From Lepidurus packardi (taxonomy: Eukaryota; Arthropoda; Branchiopoda; Notostraca; Triopsidae), in NCBI GenBank assembly GCA_023053545.1, contig JAKZAN010000006.1, positions 2,113,001-2,177,000 on the forward strand: DNA of 64,000 bases. Reading direction: 5' to 3'. Both the position numbers and the translations under genes were made by a program. A model generated the notes under the pieces. The model was not told where the DNA came from and searched no databases. It was given only the letters and a program-made list of their open reading frames with translations. The stretch's first letter is position 1; each line of letters starts with the position of its first letter. This document shows, in pieces, positions 12,832 to 25,312 of this stretch.

Positions 12832-15800
12832 TTAATCATTTTCCTCTCTCGAATCAGCAGTATCGAAGACTTCATCTTTGATGCTGGGCGTGTCCAGGGA
12901 AGGGTGTGAATCTTGGTGCTCGATCTCCTCGCCAAGGGACATAGAAGGCGGTCGAGAGGCGGGGCGAGGTGGCGGCAATAGGGGCAAGGCGGCAGCCATA
13001 GGGGAGGGTGAAGCCGAAGACGGGCGTGGTGGGGGGGGAAGAGGAGACGAAGAAAGCGTTGGACGCGGACTCTCTCTTCCTCCCAATCCGCTACTGCTGT
13101 TACCTTGGGCGTTGCTGGACAAGGCCGCAGCCAAAACACCTAAAGGATTGCCGGAGACATCGGATTCGGCTAAGGTGGTTCCTGGAGGTAAGAAACTGCG
13201 CCCTCGTCCGCGTCCAATGGCGATACTCGCTGCTGAACTGGTTGTCGCAGGCATTACGTGCGGAGTATTGGAATCCGAGTGCACGCGAAGATGGATTCGT
13301 ACCTAATTTACCGCCACACATGAACGGAAGACAATATCCCTTTTAGAAATGGCATGTGCGCTCTAGTGCTCTTTGAATTAGCAAAATCCTAACGGAAATC
13401 AATTCTGCTTTTCTCTTTTGTATACCATGTCCAACGAATGGCACTCATGACGTGCAGGTGTGCAAGGGTATTGGAAAAACACTCGTTTACACGTAATACA
13501 GTTTAAGGGTAGGTGAACAAGTAATTGGAGAATTTTTCCAAAAGATATTTTTCTTAAGGCTCGCGTATACCTTAGCTGGTATAGGCGGTTAGCATGGCGA
13601 ATAATCTTGAGCTTGCCAACAGGAAGTGCACAACCAATGCACACTTTTTCCAGTAGTAATAAATTAGCAATATGCAAATAAATTTTACAACTATCAAAAA
13701 TACGTAAATAAAAATGAGGAATACAAATTGTACTTTTCAGGAGCAAAACAAGCGTAGAGACTTTGCCGGCAACTAGCTATCTATTTCTTTTCTTACTTTC
13801 TTACGCAAGCTTTCGTAAACATTGACAACCATCAGTGCCATCTGTTACTCTTTCCCATCAATAAGCTAAAGTATACGGAAGCCTTAAAGTCAGCCAAAGA
13901 CGACTTCTGATTTTAATCCGACACAGTGACAGCGTAAAAGGACTTACCTGCTGGGACTGGCTGAATCGTCTTCCACATATAGGACATTCGAAAGGCTTTT
14001 CTCCTGTATGGGTTCGTATATGTTGCCGAAGATGATCCCTCCGACGAAATCGCTTCCCACAGTATTGGCATTGGAACATGGTGACCGGGCCTTGGGGAGT
14101 GACGACTGTCACTCGTAGTACTTGTGACTGCGAGGAGGAGGATGACGAGGACGAAGCTGAGCCTGGTGGGGGCGGTCCAGAGCGCGGTTCAACCAAGCCA
14201 AGGCCTGGGCTTCCCGTCAAGGACCCATCCCCACGTGGCCCTGTACCTTCCGAAGGAGGGCGCTGCAATTAGACAAAAACAATATATATTAATACATATT
14301 TGAGCCTATTACAATATTGATAGTCACAATTCTACAAGTGAACACGCTTTACCATTTCCCCTGTTAAAATAAAACAAGTTCAATCTCACCAGCTTTTCAG
14401 AATAATTCCAAGGATTTGCAGGTAAGCTCTTGTGTCGTTTATACTTACATTAATAATTCTGCCGCCTTTTTACTTGATAATTAAGAAATTAAAGAGTCTC
14501 TTCGAAAAGTACGAAAGGTTAATAAAAGCAGCGCATACATATGCATACCGCTTGCTGCATACGCTTCAAAAAGCTCCCTTTATCCCAGGCTGAAGATCCC
14601 TAAAAAAGCGAAAACAAAGCAAAGCAAGAAAATTCTGAGGATTCCTAGTGTCCACTATTGATTTCCAGACTTTTGTAACGTCTTGCACGCATTAAGAGCA
14701 ATGAGAAACATTCCCTAAGACCTATCTAAAAAGTCCAATCCAGGAAGACAGCTGCTTATTTTATACATATGGTATATATATATGGTATGCGCAAACTGTG
14801 AGTTTAAGCTTCCCATACATTTATTGAAAGCAACAGAAGACGCGAAAACGATTTCAGTTGATTTCAGTTAACTCAATCGCATAAATTATACTAAATATTT
14901 ATCAAATCTTGCTACGTGCAATGGCATCCGAACTCAGGTGGCACTGCAGAAAATAAGGACACTGCAAAAGTACAAAATATAATCGGAAATAAGGTAGCTA
15001 ACTTATTCGTACTTATCCTGTTTGCAAAATTCTAGTTTCTCTATTTATAGCCTTTAATGCGGGTTTGCTGCCCGGCTGTACGCTTAAACGACTAGACTTG
15101 TGATGTTATTACGTTATCTTTCAAATGGACTTTTCGCTGTGTTAGCGATATTTTTATCTGTTATAATCGCTGGTGCGTTGCTAACAACTACGCATACAAG
15201 TCACTCAACAGGTATTGGGTCAATCACAAATAAAGTATCACATAACGAGTTTTCTATATTTAGACATGGGCCAGCAAAAAGCTAATGCGCTGCATATAAC
15301 GAGTACCTGTACCACGTGCCAGGTACAGACACAAAAAATACCTGTAGGACTACTGGATACAAAAAGATCCGTGCAGTGAATTTATGCTAATAAAGAAATT
15401 AAAAAACTACGACAAAATTGTAATAAAAGAAATTCTAAAAACTGCGATAAAATTATAACCTAGTTTACTGTTAAAATGTGCATTATTACAAATTATGCTA
15501 AACCGCGTTACAAATCGAAATCACAACATAAATGCGTATATTTAGCGTATATTTACGTTTTTGTTTTATTTTGCAGTGCAACAAACAGCAGTGCAGTATT
15601 TGATAGTAGCAGACTTTGGTAATTAGCTTTTATCTTTTATCATGGGTAGGATCGGATCAGTTAAATGATTCTGCCACTCTTTATTCTACCCACCCGGTCT
15701 TTATACCAAACTACTTTGACACTCGGAATTATTTTTAGAAATCCTTTGGGGTCGAAACAACAATTTGCACTTACGCAAAAGCGAGAAGCAAATTGGATTA

Positions 15801-18800
15801 CAAAAGGTTTGAGGTTCGGGAGCGGAAAACAAAACAGTAGATTTCAAGATTTTACTCGACATAAAAGCGATAAACAACCTGAAACGTCAGCACCAACTGT
15901 GTAATTGCAAGACAAATCGAGTGACTTCTGCCCGCAGTGAAAGTTAAAACGAGCCGTTCACAAAGCGGGTACTTTTCCGGAAAGCCCAAGTAAAGTTATT
16001 CTATTTGGACTGTATCGAACCAGTCAAGAATATAAAAACTTCTAAGGAATGACGGACAATATTCCCTATATGTGCTCAACACCATGAAACTTGCTATATC
16101 TCCATGGCACAGCGACACCGACGCCATCTACAACGTTTTTTCGAGTGAGAAGCCGTTAGAGAATTTAAATTTGCCCTACCCCCTAACAACTAACATTCAC
16201 AAACTTGTGAATAGTAAACTACTGCTAGCCTAGGCATAAACTGAAATGCTCCAACTGCTCAATCACTCATCAAAAATTAAATTGGGAACGTTTCATTCTT
16301 ACATGTATATACTTCCTTTATACGATGTTACCACTGAGTAGATCTGAGCACGCAAGCTCAATTAAACTGTGCGGCCTGCAGTATTTATGATCGTCTATTA
16401 GTTTTTATTTCAAGGGCCTTCTCGCACCCTCCCTTTTCCCTTATGTAGGGAATCATCCCATGCAATTACTGTAATCAGAAGCTTAATAGGTTTGTCACTA
16501 TAAATGTATGATTAATACCCAATAACCAACTTCACACGAGGGTAAAAACTATGGTATTAGATTTACATACGAACGATTTCTCATAAAAAAACGCTATGCT
16601 CATACAACAATAAAACCACTGATAATAAACACACGTGATACATACGCCGTTGTCAACTCAATTTCTTGAATTTATGATCGAAAATGTTTTGATACTTCTA
16701 AAGATTTTTTCTTAGTTTTTGAAAGCATGGAAGTACACGAACGAAAGAGCTTATTACCAGCCACACGTCCTTCAGTTACTAGTAACCCTTTTTAATGGAA
16801 CGTGCATAAAAGCTACCTTAACTCGACTTCATTCCCGACGTGGCATAGCCCAACGAAAGTCCTTTGTACTCGTATCCCAATCTCGTTAAGAAAAACATCG
16901 CCAGAGCTCCGTACCTCGAAGACATGCACAAAGAACTTTATCGTACCGATTTCCTAAAACCCACACAAGTCTTCATATAAAACATACACAAGGAAACTGT
17001 CGCTTCTACAGCGACGCACAAGACCCTAATAATATCAACTTTCACGGCTAGGCGCAAAATAGCAGACATAATAACGACAGTCAGACATCGGAGCTCTTTT
17101 AGACAAATCTGCAGACACGCGCCTAAATCTCACACAAATTTCTTCTCGCATGGCGTCTGCTTACTCCACTAATTACTTTTCCCTGGATATATAGCCTAAA
17201 ACTTGCTAGGACTAACGTATGCACATTAAGTCTATGTAATCCAAACAACACCCCCCAGAAAAAAAGCCTATTTCCACTTTGCGCACATGTACCTCTGCTT
17301 TGTTTGATGGAAAACATAGTCTGTTCAAAGTAATCCACGAAATAAAAGCAAGAGAAAACAAATCTAAACCTGAAATAAAAGTAAACTAGTAGCGAAGGGA
17401 AATTCAAATGAACTCTATCCTGCTCCTTAGCAAGTCTGCCGGCTTTTGTCGCCTTGTACAAGGTTGGAAGAGGGAAAAAATGGGAAAACCCAGGCCTCAT
17501 TAAATCAAGAAGCATCACAGAAGCAGCGTCGCACCTCTTGAGGGCGGAACGTGTGAAAAAAATCAATATCTCTCTTGCATATCTGCCAATACAACAATAG
17601 AATCACTATCAGAAAAAAAGAAAACTAGTTTTCCTTTACTAATTGTCGACAGGAATTCCCTTTAAATTCGCTGGAATGTAGCATCTAGGGACAACTTCTA
17701 ATTTACCTGAAATACAAACCCAGTAATAATAATAAAAAAAATCCAAGCTATCTTTCCAAAGTTTCATGAACAAATTAGTTTCTCATGACCCGGATGAAAG
17801 AAGACAAAGAAAGACACCGAACTGAAAACAGTCTCAACAATGCCGGACAGATCAAGCTTTTTGGGACACAGTTACGCTCAGTAAACCAGCCAGTTTATTT
17901 TTTTTATTTATTTTTTTTTACCAAAGTCTGTGATAATAATAACGACATTCTGACCAAACCGAAACCGGTATCTCTCAGTAGCTACCAAGGTTGCCGCTGT
18001 GTAGATTTGGACCGCCCTACACAGTACGGGTTGCCGTGTCCGGATCAGATCCTGGCAATTCCCCACGGTGGACAGTCAAGCTAAATTCCACAATGTAAAA
18101 CTGCTGCTTTTTACAAACGCAAACTGCATACTTCTTTTTTGTCCCTAGCTAAAAGTGCTTTCGCCAAAAATATGCAAACGGCCATATATAGATGAAAAAC
18201 AAGTTTAGGAATTGTTGGATTTAATATTATGTCATAACAATCATGGTTCAAGTTTTTTTAATAGCATATCTAAATATAAACCATTACACATATTCCATCC
18301 AACTGAAACTGCGATCTGTAATTCCTTTAAATAAGGATGTAAAAACTTTAATTACTATTAAGACGCCTAGATAACGGCACAATACAATCATACTTGGGTA
18401 ATTTTATAAAGCTTGAAAGAGCATTGATAAGCCTGCAGTACCTTGAAGGACTTTAAAGAAAGTAAATTAGAAGTAATTACTGAGAGAACTTCAGGTCATA
18501 AATAGAGTAGCAAGTTGCCTGAAACATTCAAAGAACTTACAACTAGGTGTCATGCATACTGTTAATTTGATGATTCAAAATCAGGGGGAAACTGCAAAAG
18601 AAATAACTTTCCAAATGACAAGCTGTGTTACTTCTTAATGACAAATTCATTTACATTACGCCCAGTGCAAATGAGAGCACTTATTAAACGTACCAACATC
18701 ATGATGAGAAAAACATACTCAAGTTTTAAGTGCTCTCAAAACTAAACTTATTTAAGGATAAAATATGCTTTCGCAACTTAACGGTAAACATTGTCCGTAA

Positions 18801-20892
18801 ATGTCATATTAGTGTGAACAAAGGAACGCTGCTGTTAACTGTTTACACACATACCAATTCCCATACCTACAACCGAAAGATATTCACTGCGAAATTCTCG
18901 ATAAGAACAAACCAGTTCTCTTTCTTTAATACGGCAGTAGACTGATTCCCAGGAGCAAGTAAAAAAAATATCTCGTAATGGTGTTCGACATAGAGTACTT
19001 TATGCCACAAGCACAGCAAAACACGTTCGTCTTTTTTTCTAGTTACTAGTATTTTAATTAGTCCTTCTGGTTTATTTTAGAATTCTACGCCAAGGGTTAG
19101 AAATTCTCAGGCTCTGACTTCGAACACCAATTAACCGGAAGTTTATTATACATACTAATCAACTTCAACTAATCAAGCCTTTTGCAAACTGAGTTAGTGA
19201 GTAGCTAATGACTGGGCATTCTTGTTTTATAGTGAATCAACTTAGAGAAGTACCCCCAAAAAATAAACAAAGCTTGGCTGATTATACTGACCACTAACAA
19301 GCAAGAATTTTAGTTGCACACCTCCACGGACCATAACCGTAAAGCGCACGCAAGCGAATCCCGTGATCTTTCCTAACTTGCCAAAAGAAAAAGAAACATG
19401 GACTATACAACTCTAGTTAATTTGGTTTTTAAGAGAAACATAAGATTTATGGCAAGTTATACCAAGACAAAAAGCGGGGAAATACTGCGACTTTCGATGC
19501 CCCGCATATGCGGGACCATTCAAACGTAGCTTGGTGGCACTACCGGCCGCCTTACGAGAAAAGACACCTTTTGTAGCGATAAGTATCCTGGCCGCAGGCA
19601 CGAACCCCCTATAATGTGACTTAATAACCGCAAGCGCATAAAGCGTTCTACTTCTATACTATACAGACATTTGTCACAGCAAAAACCATTTGCTTTCCAT
19701 TATTTTGGTCCTTTCCCCAACTTTAAATTAGCTTAGACATCCTTTCCAAGCCACTGCTAGGACGTAGAGAATTCTGAAAAGCTTTCCTGCAGTGCTATAG
19801 CTTGAGAAAACTACCCTTGACGCTTGCATGGAATATCCACGGCAATAAATTCTGTAAAGTCATATGGTGTAAACTATGAGAAATTTGCCCTTTACTATTC
19901 GCAAATGAGCTAAACTACTTTCATCAGAAAATACTTACCCCTCTTCTACTGAAAGTCGGTCCAGAGCCAGGCACAGGTGGAAATGGTCCAGGTGGGCAAG
20001 GGGGTCGGGGTAACCAAGGTCCGTCAGCCAAAACACCCACTGCAGCGGCAAGTAAGGGGCTTCTACCGGGGCTTTGAGAGTGAGCGGGTCCAGCAGTAGC
20101 GGCCGCTAGCGAACCCAACAAGGGAGGCCCCACGGATCGTAAAGAAGGTGGGGAATAGCGTCCTGTACTTAAGGAAGCTAATAACATGCTGGACGCCGAA
20201 GAGCGATTGATATTAAGTTCGCCCAAATGTGGACGGGCTAAACCAGGACTGGGCAAATCCATCATGCCTACAGGTGCCATCCTTAAGCCTCCCATACCGG
20301 TGTCGCTTAGCCTGGGACTGTCAGGTGGTAGCGGTCGACGGCCTAGAGGCGAAGGTGTCAACGTGGGACTGGGACTGACTCGTGGCGCATTGGGACTGCT
20401 AATGGCGGGTGGGTATAAGAGCGGTGATTCTGAGCCTGCTAAAGGTCTGAGAGGTCCCCCTTCCGAGGATGAATCTCCAGACCCAGACGGCATTACCGGA
20501 GTGTGAGGCTCATGGATGGCAAACTGGCGTGAGGATGAGGCTAGTCCTTTAATCTGCAAAGTTTCAGCGGTCTTGAAGAAGGAGACCATGTCACTGTTGG
20601 ACACGACCACTTCTCCCGAGTACATGAAGGTAAGCAAGGCATGGAGGTCTTTGAGAGGGACGCCCTGAAGAAAGACGACAGGGTGCTGGTGTTCAGGCAC
20701 TTTGCTGAGGATATCCAGAAAGTAGGGGCTGCACGCAGACAGGATCACACGATGAGCTGGGAACACTCGGCCTTCTGAACAGAGGACCACGTCCGTGAAT
20801 GTATCTTGGCGCCAAAGATCTTCCACCACTGTGGCAAAGTTTTGCTGGTGGTTGTTCCATCGCAGCACAAACTCCTCTGCAGCCATGACCAA
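12832..20892 (-). CDS. BTB domain transcription factor with two C2H2 zinc fingers
   Basis: This is a tramtrack-group BTB zinc-finger protein, expected to be a nuclear DNA-binding regulator, about 579 aa. The coding exons are 20892-19939, 14262-13948 and 13302-12832, both joints phase 0. The BTB domain occupies about residues 5-118, starting [14 protein letters not shown] and containing [16 protein letters not shown] long serine/proline/glycine-rich linker follows. Finger 1 ([19 protein letters not shown], about 381) is joined by HTGEKPFEC to finger 2. The second intron cuts finger 2 after FSQSQQ; adding VRIHLRVH from the last exon restores a perfect C-x2-C-x12-H-x3-H, which supports the splice. 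The C terminus is proline-rich and ends acidic ([10 protein letters not shown]). A start two codons later (MAAEEF) is also possible. It is not clearly lola, fruitless, tramtrack or broad, so no name is given. It lies about 4 kb downstream of a second BTB gene on the same strand. Confidence 0.85.
14263..19938 (-). other. Large first intron of the BTB/two-finger gene
   Basis: This 5.7 kb intron separates the BTB exon from the zinc-finger exons. I searched it for further C2H2 exons on the minus strand, as expected if the gene made alternative isoforms, and saw none. A small forward open frame (15103-15285) and a near-palindromic TATATA stretch near 14768-14790 lie inside. Otherwise it is AT-rich and featureless to reading; introns this long are often regulatory, but no specific element is identified. 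Confidence 0.65.
15103..15285 (+). CDS. Candidate micropeptide with signal-like N terminus
   Basis: A 60-codon open frame lies inside the BTB intron on the opposite strand. It starts [20 protein letters not shown], a convincing hydrophobic leader, followed by a polar serine/threonine-rich stretch ending RHGPAKS. No dibasic cleavage pairs or cysteines suggest a known peptide hormone. An AATAAA motif lies in its 3' part. There is no clear TATA box. Chance hydrophobic frames are common, so confidence is low. Confidence 0.22.
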   Translation: MLLRYLSNGLFAVLAIFLSVIIAGALLTTTHTSHSTGIGSITNKVSHNEFSIFRHGPAKS

Positions 20893-23800
20893 GCAATGTG
20901 CTTAGCACGCATTCACTTGGTCACTTGGGTTAACAACGCATCTGCCATTCTAGAAGAGTGTAAAAAGCACATCTAATTAATATGCATGAAATACAGAACC
21001 CTGTAGGGTTCATTACAATATTACCTATCCTCACAGTAAGGTTACCTAAATTTACTACTCTTTTAAACTGTAAGCTAGAAAAACAAACTCGGTAGGCACC
21101 ATTCCAGGTAAGAGAACTAGAACGTCAGTTTTGTTCGCCAAAGCAGGACTCAAGATGCAACCTGCCTCCTGACTGCAAAACTACGCTCGCTTCACAGAGA
21201 AACCTTGAGGATGTCACGGAGCGCTCTAGAATGCCATAAATGAACTTACCATAGAAAGAGAATGATCTGGTTGCGTTACGTCCCAGGCTGTTCTGTATAT
21301 ATCAGGCGCCTTCCTTGTTGTGTATAGGCTGTTGTGTGTCACCCTGCCGTCCTCAGATCACTTTTCACAGCATGCGTAGACGACGCATGAACTGAAAGTA
21401 TGGGTTGCATTGAGGACTTTTGCATATGCATGTAAGCATTACAGCCTTCAGCCCTGTCCTTTGCTAAATACACTACACGTCTATCTGGAATTCGATAGTG
21501 ATGAGACGAAAGGCGACACACTAAACCACTAACACGCGCAGGGTGGGGAACGTAACTAAACAGCAATCCTCGACTCGAGAAACGGGACCCGGAATGGGTT
21601 GGACCAATGGCAGAAAGCATTCTCTCTCGAAACCCTAAAAGTCCGGAGCGGGAAGATGAGCGGATATGCAATATCGAGAGCATTTCCCGATGTAGTCATC
21701 AGATAATGTTTTTTTATACTACGATTTACTCCCTTCAATCAGACTACATTTGTTGTTCTTTTTGCAATGGATCCTTAAACAAGAGGGAAATCTCGAAAGC
21801 TTGGCAAGGGTTTATAAGTACAAGTTGTTTGACGGAATTATGCTTTAGAAAAAAATCCTCCCTTTCCAGGTCCCTTTTGTATATCTTCACCATACATTAT
21901 GTGCATGCTCTCTGCTAGTCTTGCTTTCGCTTTTTACCTTCAAAGCACGAGATTCGCTGGAGAGAGAGACTGAAACAGATACCTAGACACAGCACCAGAC
22001 AGCTAGACCAGACACGTGTAACTACACAGTTTAATGAAAACAATGGCTTCCTCCCAGACAAAAAAAGCATTAATACTTACGAGGCAAATAGGTGTCCAGG
22101 AAAGTGTCCAAAATCCTTCTGTGGGTATATGAAAAATTCAGCACGTGACGTCCAATTTACCACGAATGCCGAATATACAGATTTCGCGAATGCCGCGATA
22201 AGAGCTTATCACCAATCCACCTACGCCCTTGTTCGGATTCTAAGGAAGTTTGATGGTTATAAAACGTGTAATGAAGGGGGAATAACGGTTACGCAAATGT
22301 CCTTGCAAACTGTGCAAGATATACTGGAGAAGAAGGTCCTATTAATCAGCATTCGCCAATTTGGTCGGCCTTGGGAAAGAAAAAGCGAAGAAACGCAGCC
22401 AAGCTCGAAAGCCGCCCTGCAAAAGAACCCTTGTTTTATAAATCGCTTGCTGTAAATGGCCAGATGCTCAAAGCCAAGTTAGCTAGAAGTTTGGAAAATT
22501 TTCGCACCAAAGTTCCGGTTTTAGTTTAGGCAAACCCATTGTTACTCTGGAAGTGTTATACCAAGACTTGCCAGCCTTTGCGATTTATTCTGTGTATAGA
22601 GGTCCTTTTCCCATGGGTTCCCTTAACCTTTCCCTTTTTGACAAAAAACCTCCTCTCACTTTGCTATCATCGAAGTTTTTTCTTGCTCCTTTATGCTCTA
22701 CCTTAGCGTATTGTTTGGTCTGACCGTCTGGTCTCGTCCAAGTAACTGGGAACCTCCTCTTCTATACACCTGACACTTGCGCTTACTCTTTCTGTTCACG
22801 GCATGACCGTCTTTTGCGAAATACCAGTTTTTCCTGTTGGATCCCTCCGGCTAGGTTACCAAACCATAATTTTGCACCACAGTCCTTATAATGTATGGTA
22901 CCTAAATTACCTCTACTAACAATTTACAGCAATTGGAGGACAATTACCTCCCCATGTCCGCAATACCCAAGGCTATTCGTCCACGTGTGGCTGAACATAC
23001 TTAGTTTGCAGGGTTAGTTCGACGGACCATTTCCAAAAGAACGATTCCACCTTGCCTTTCAAACAAAGCACCACAGGAAACATTTTCTTTTCTTTTATCG
23101 GTGTGCAAAACGCGTTTCATCTAGTCAGCACCTCATGCTAAACGCAAACTATACAAAAGGGTGCACATGCCCCTTTTTCGTTTTAAGACAGTTTTCATGT
23201 AATGGAATACGGAGACGCGCCAGCTAAAGGTGTCTGGATGTTTCGGCTCGGTGACTGGGAGTCATATTGATTAGACTCTGTCTGGCCTGTAGGAAACAAT
23301 TAATAGCAAAAATAGGGCGGCCTTGAGAAATTTAACATAAGGAGCAGCACGGGGAGGAGGGAGGGAAGGCGTTTAAAGGGAAAACGGGCGCAGAGAAAAG
23401 AGAGACGGAGAAGGCGAACAAAAGAGAGACGCCCCTTTTTCTTGGGCGGGTCTGCCGGGTTGTTGCACATACATAGCTCAAGCTTTTTGGGTCGATAACG
23501 ATGGCTTAAAGAGCTCTCTCTATATTTCCTTTACTGGCACCCGTTTCGCAAGCATCTCAACTTTATAATGGGAACCATAAAAGACAAAAAACTCGTATTT
23601 TCTTATTCGCGGCCCGGTACACGTGCCGTTTCTCTCTCATATTGAAAATGCACTTGCTTATCCTATATCCCATATCGCAAATCTGGATTACCCCGAAGCT
23701 ATGCTTCGTTATATGGAAAAAGGACTTGCATACAAGCTTCTACTTAGAAGCCACTTCCTTTAAAAAAATTACAAGCAACTAATCACCCTAAATTACAATT

Positions 23801-23977
23801 ATTACCTGACCTATTGACTTTGAGCATCGTTCTTCCCATTGCCCTTCTAAGGCCAAAAAAGCTTCCCAGAAAAGAAAGCATAGGAAAAGGAGAAAATACG
23901 GAGCTTAGAAAATGCTTTTACCTGCTTCTTACCTCAGTTACACGTCGCGTCCGGGAAAAGCTTGGACGAGGTCAAAG
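20893..23977. other. Intergenic region between BTB gene start and the proline-rich gene
   Basis: This stretch should hold the promoter and 5' UTR of the minus-strand BTB gene and the upstream control region of the forward gene at 24080. I see no domain-bearing open frame. A 108-codon forward frame at 22129-22455 has no support and is rejected. Confidence 0.5.
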
Positions 23978-23985
23978 TATAAATA
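23978..23985 (+). promoter_or_regulatory. TATA box of the proline/tyrosine-rich secreted protein gene
   Basis: TATAAATA lies 95 bases before the first coding ATG at 24080, giving a short 5' UTR as is usual for arthropod secreted structural genes. No strong initiator match is visible, so the start site is not placed. Confidence 0.6.
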
Positions 23986-24079
23986 GGGTGAGTCTAGTTA
24001 CAGTTTATCCGACTTCGCTGCCGCTGTCACTCCTGCAAACATCCAGTTTCAGTTTCTTCACTCACTTTAGAAGTACAAA

Positions 24080-24541
24080 ATGCATTTGTTCAAGGTAAGA
24101 GTAATCTGCGTAATCTGCAAACAGTTTTTGACTAAATCTATCGTATTTCTTTGATTATAGGTTTTGCTAGTTTGCTTGACTGGGATCGCCGTAGCCCAAC
24201 CCCTTATCCGTTCTAAGCGATTTCTCAAAATTGGTGAAGCTTATCAACATAAAGTCGTGCCTCAACGAAGCATTCTCTACCTAGTGCCGGAGCCGGTTTA
24301 CGTGCCAGTACGAGTTCCGGCCCCTGCTCCCGTTGACGTTTCCTATGCTCCCGCCAATCTTCAACCCATGCCAGCGTACAGTTCGCCACAGCAACCCTAT
24401 ACGCCTCCGATGCCCGCACCTCCTTCGTACGGAGCAGCAAGTTACGCTATGCCGCCTAGCACACCTCAATCCTACGCTTCACCCATGTCGTACATGCAAT
24501 CCAGCCCATCAATGCCTTATCCTATGACCACTTCTTATTAA
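24080..24541 (+). CDS. Small secreted proline/tyrosine/serine-rich protein
   Basis: The gene has two coding exons, 24080-24094 and 24161-24541 (131 aa), joined in phase 0. The first holds five codons (MHLFK) and the second completes the signal peptide (VLLVCLTGIAVAQ). The mature part has a short basic stretch (RSKRFLKIGEAYQHK), then low-complexity sequence rich in P, Y, S, A and M, with APAPV and PAPPSYG-type stretches. No R&R chitin-binding consensus or cysteine pattern is seen. Composition, size and an intron inside the signal peptide fit a cuticle or other extracellular matrix component, but this is inference. A TATA box lies 95 bases upstream and an AATAAA about 360 bases downstream. Confidence 0.75.
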
Positions 24542-24903
24542 TCCAGGTCATTTATTTATACGTTACAAATATTTACTTTCAACTGGTGGTCGCAGAGGTA
24601 GACCCTGATCCACAAATACAGTATTTCCACTTGCCTGGTGTGTTTTTGTTTTGGGTTCTTGTTTTGTGTTCTTCGGCCTATCGTGTTGACGTTTTAAAAG
24701 AGGAGAGGTATTGTACAGTACTCTGCAATGGCGTACCCTGCAATGTACAACAACAATGCTTTATTTCTATTCCTATATAAGGTTACAAATGGCCGCCTTT
24801 CATTGGTTCCATGACAATTTGCACGTTTTAAACCATCCATTGCAGGAACTATTGAATTCTTACAGCCTACAGTACTTGGTTATGACCAGACTCTTAGTTA
24901 GAT

Positions 24904-24909
24904 AATAAA
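24904..24909 (+). terminator. Polyadenylation signal candidate for the proline-rich gene
   Basis: AATAAA lies 360 bases past the stop codon and 50 bases before the stop codon of the converging BTB isoform. On the other strand TTTATT at 24760-24765 would serve the BTB transcript, so the two 3' UTRs may overlap. Confidence 0.5.
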
Positions 24910-24959
24910 AATATAAACGAAGAAACTAGCATTCAGAGACAAGCTAGTGGTGAGTTATT

Positions 24960-25312
24960 TTAAGTTCGCTTGCGCTTACGCTTGGCTTTTTTCAAACCAT
25001 TATGAAAAAAATCCGCAAATAGACTAGTTTTGAAATCTTCGCCGTGGACCATCATCACTTCCGGGTGCTTATTCTTGATGTGGTTGCGCATATTGTCTGG
25101 ACGAGAGCTTTCTTGCGGGCAAAGTCGACACCTAATGCTCTTAGGTAAGTGCGTCAATAAGTGTGGTCTTCGATGTGCCACTTCGCGATGGCAGATGCGA
25201 CAGAGCCATTTGGTAGGATTATCTAGAACTGGCTTGAAGGAGGACTGCAGTGTGATATGGGAGCCGCGAAGTTGTTGCAAAGGGAAAGAAACACTGGTTC
25301 CTGATTGCTGTC
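24960..25312 (-). CDS. Alternative 3' exon B of the BTB gene (zinc fingers)
   Basis: This is the distal terminal exon. The acceptor (ATCAATAG) at 25313-25320 gives GGA from G|GA and keeps frame with the common exon ending in phase 1. It encodes a short finger CRICHREVAHRRPHLLTH (C-x2-C-x9-H-x3-H), a full finger CRLCPQESSRPDNMRNHIKNKH (C-x2-C-x12-H-x4-H), then a basic tail KKAKRKRKRT before the stop. The layout matches exon A, which supports both being isoform-specific ends. Confidence 0.8.

Noticed and set aside
17123-17566. 147-codon minus-strand frame
   Set aside because: Lies in the BTB intron, composition is random with aromatic runs, no domain, and no splice or promoter context.
17940-18084. 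Cysteine-bearing forward frame ending [19 protein letters not shown] and beyond
   Set aside because: Looks protein-like in its last 40 codons, but no exon boundaries, leader or related sequence supports it.
22129-22455. 108-codon forward frame between the BTB gene and the proline-rich gene
   Set aside because: No homology, TATA box or leader; it is more likely part of the regulatory region.
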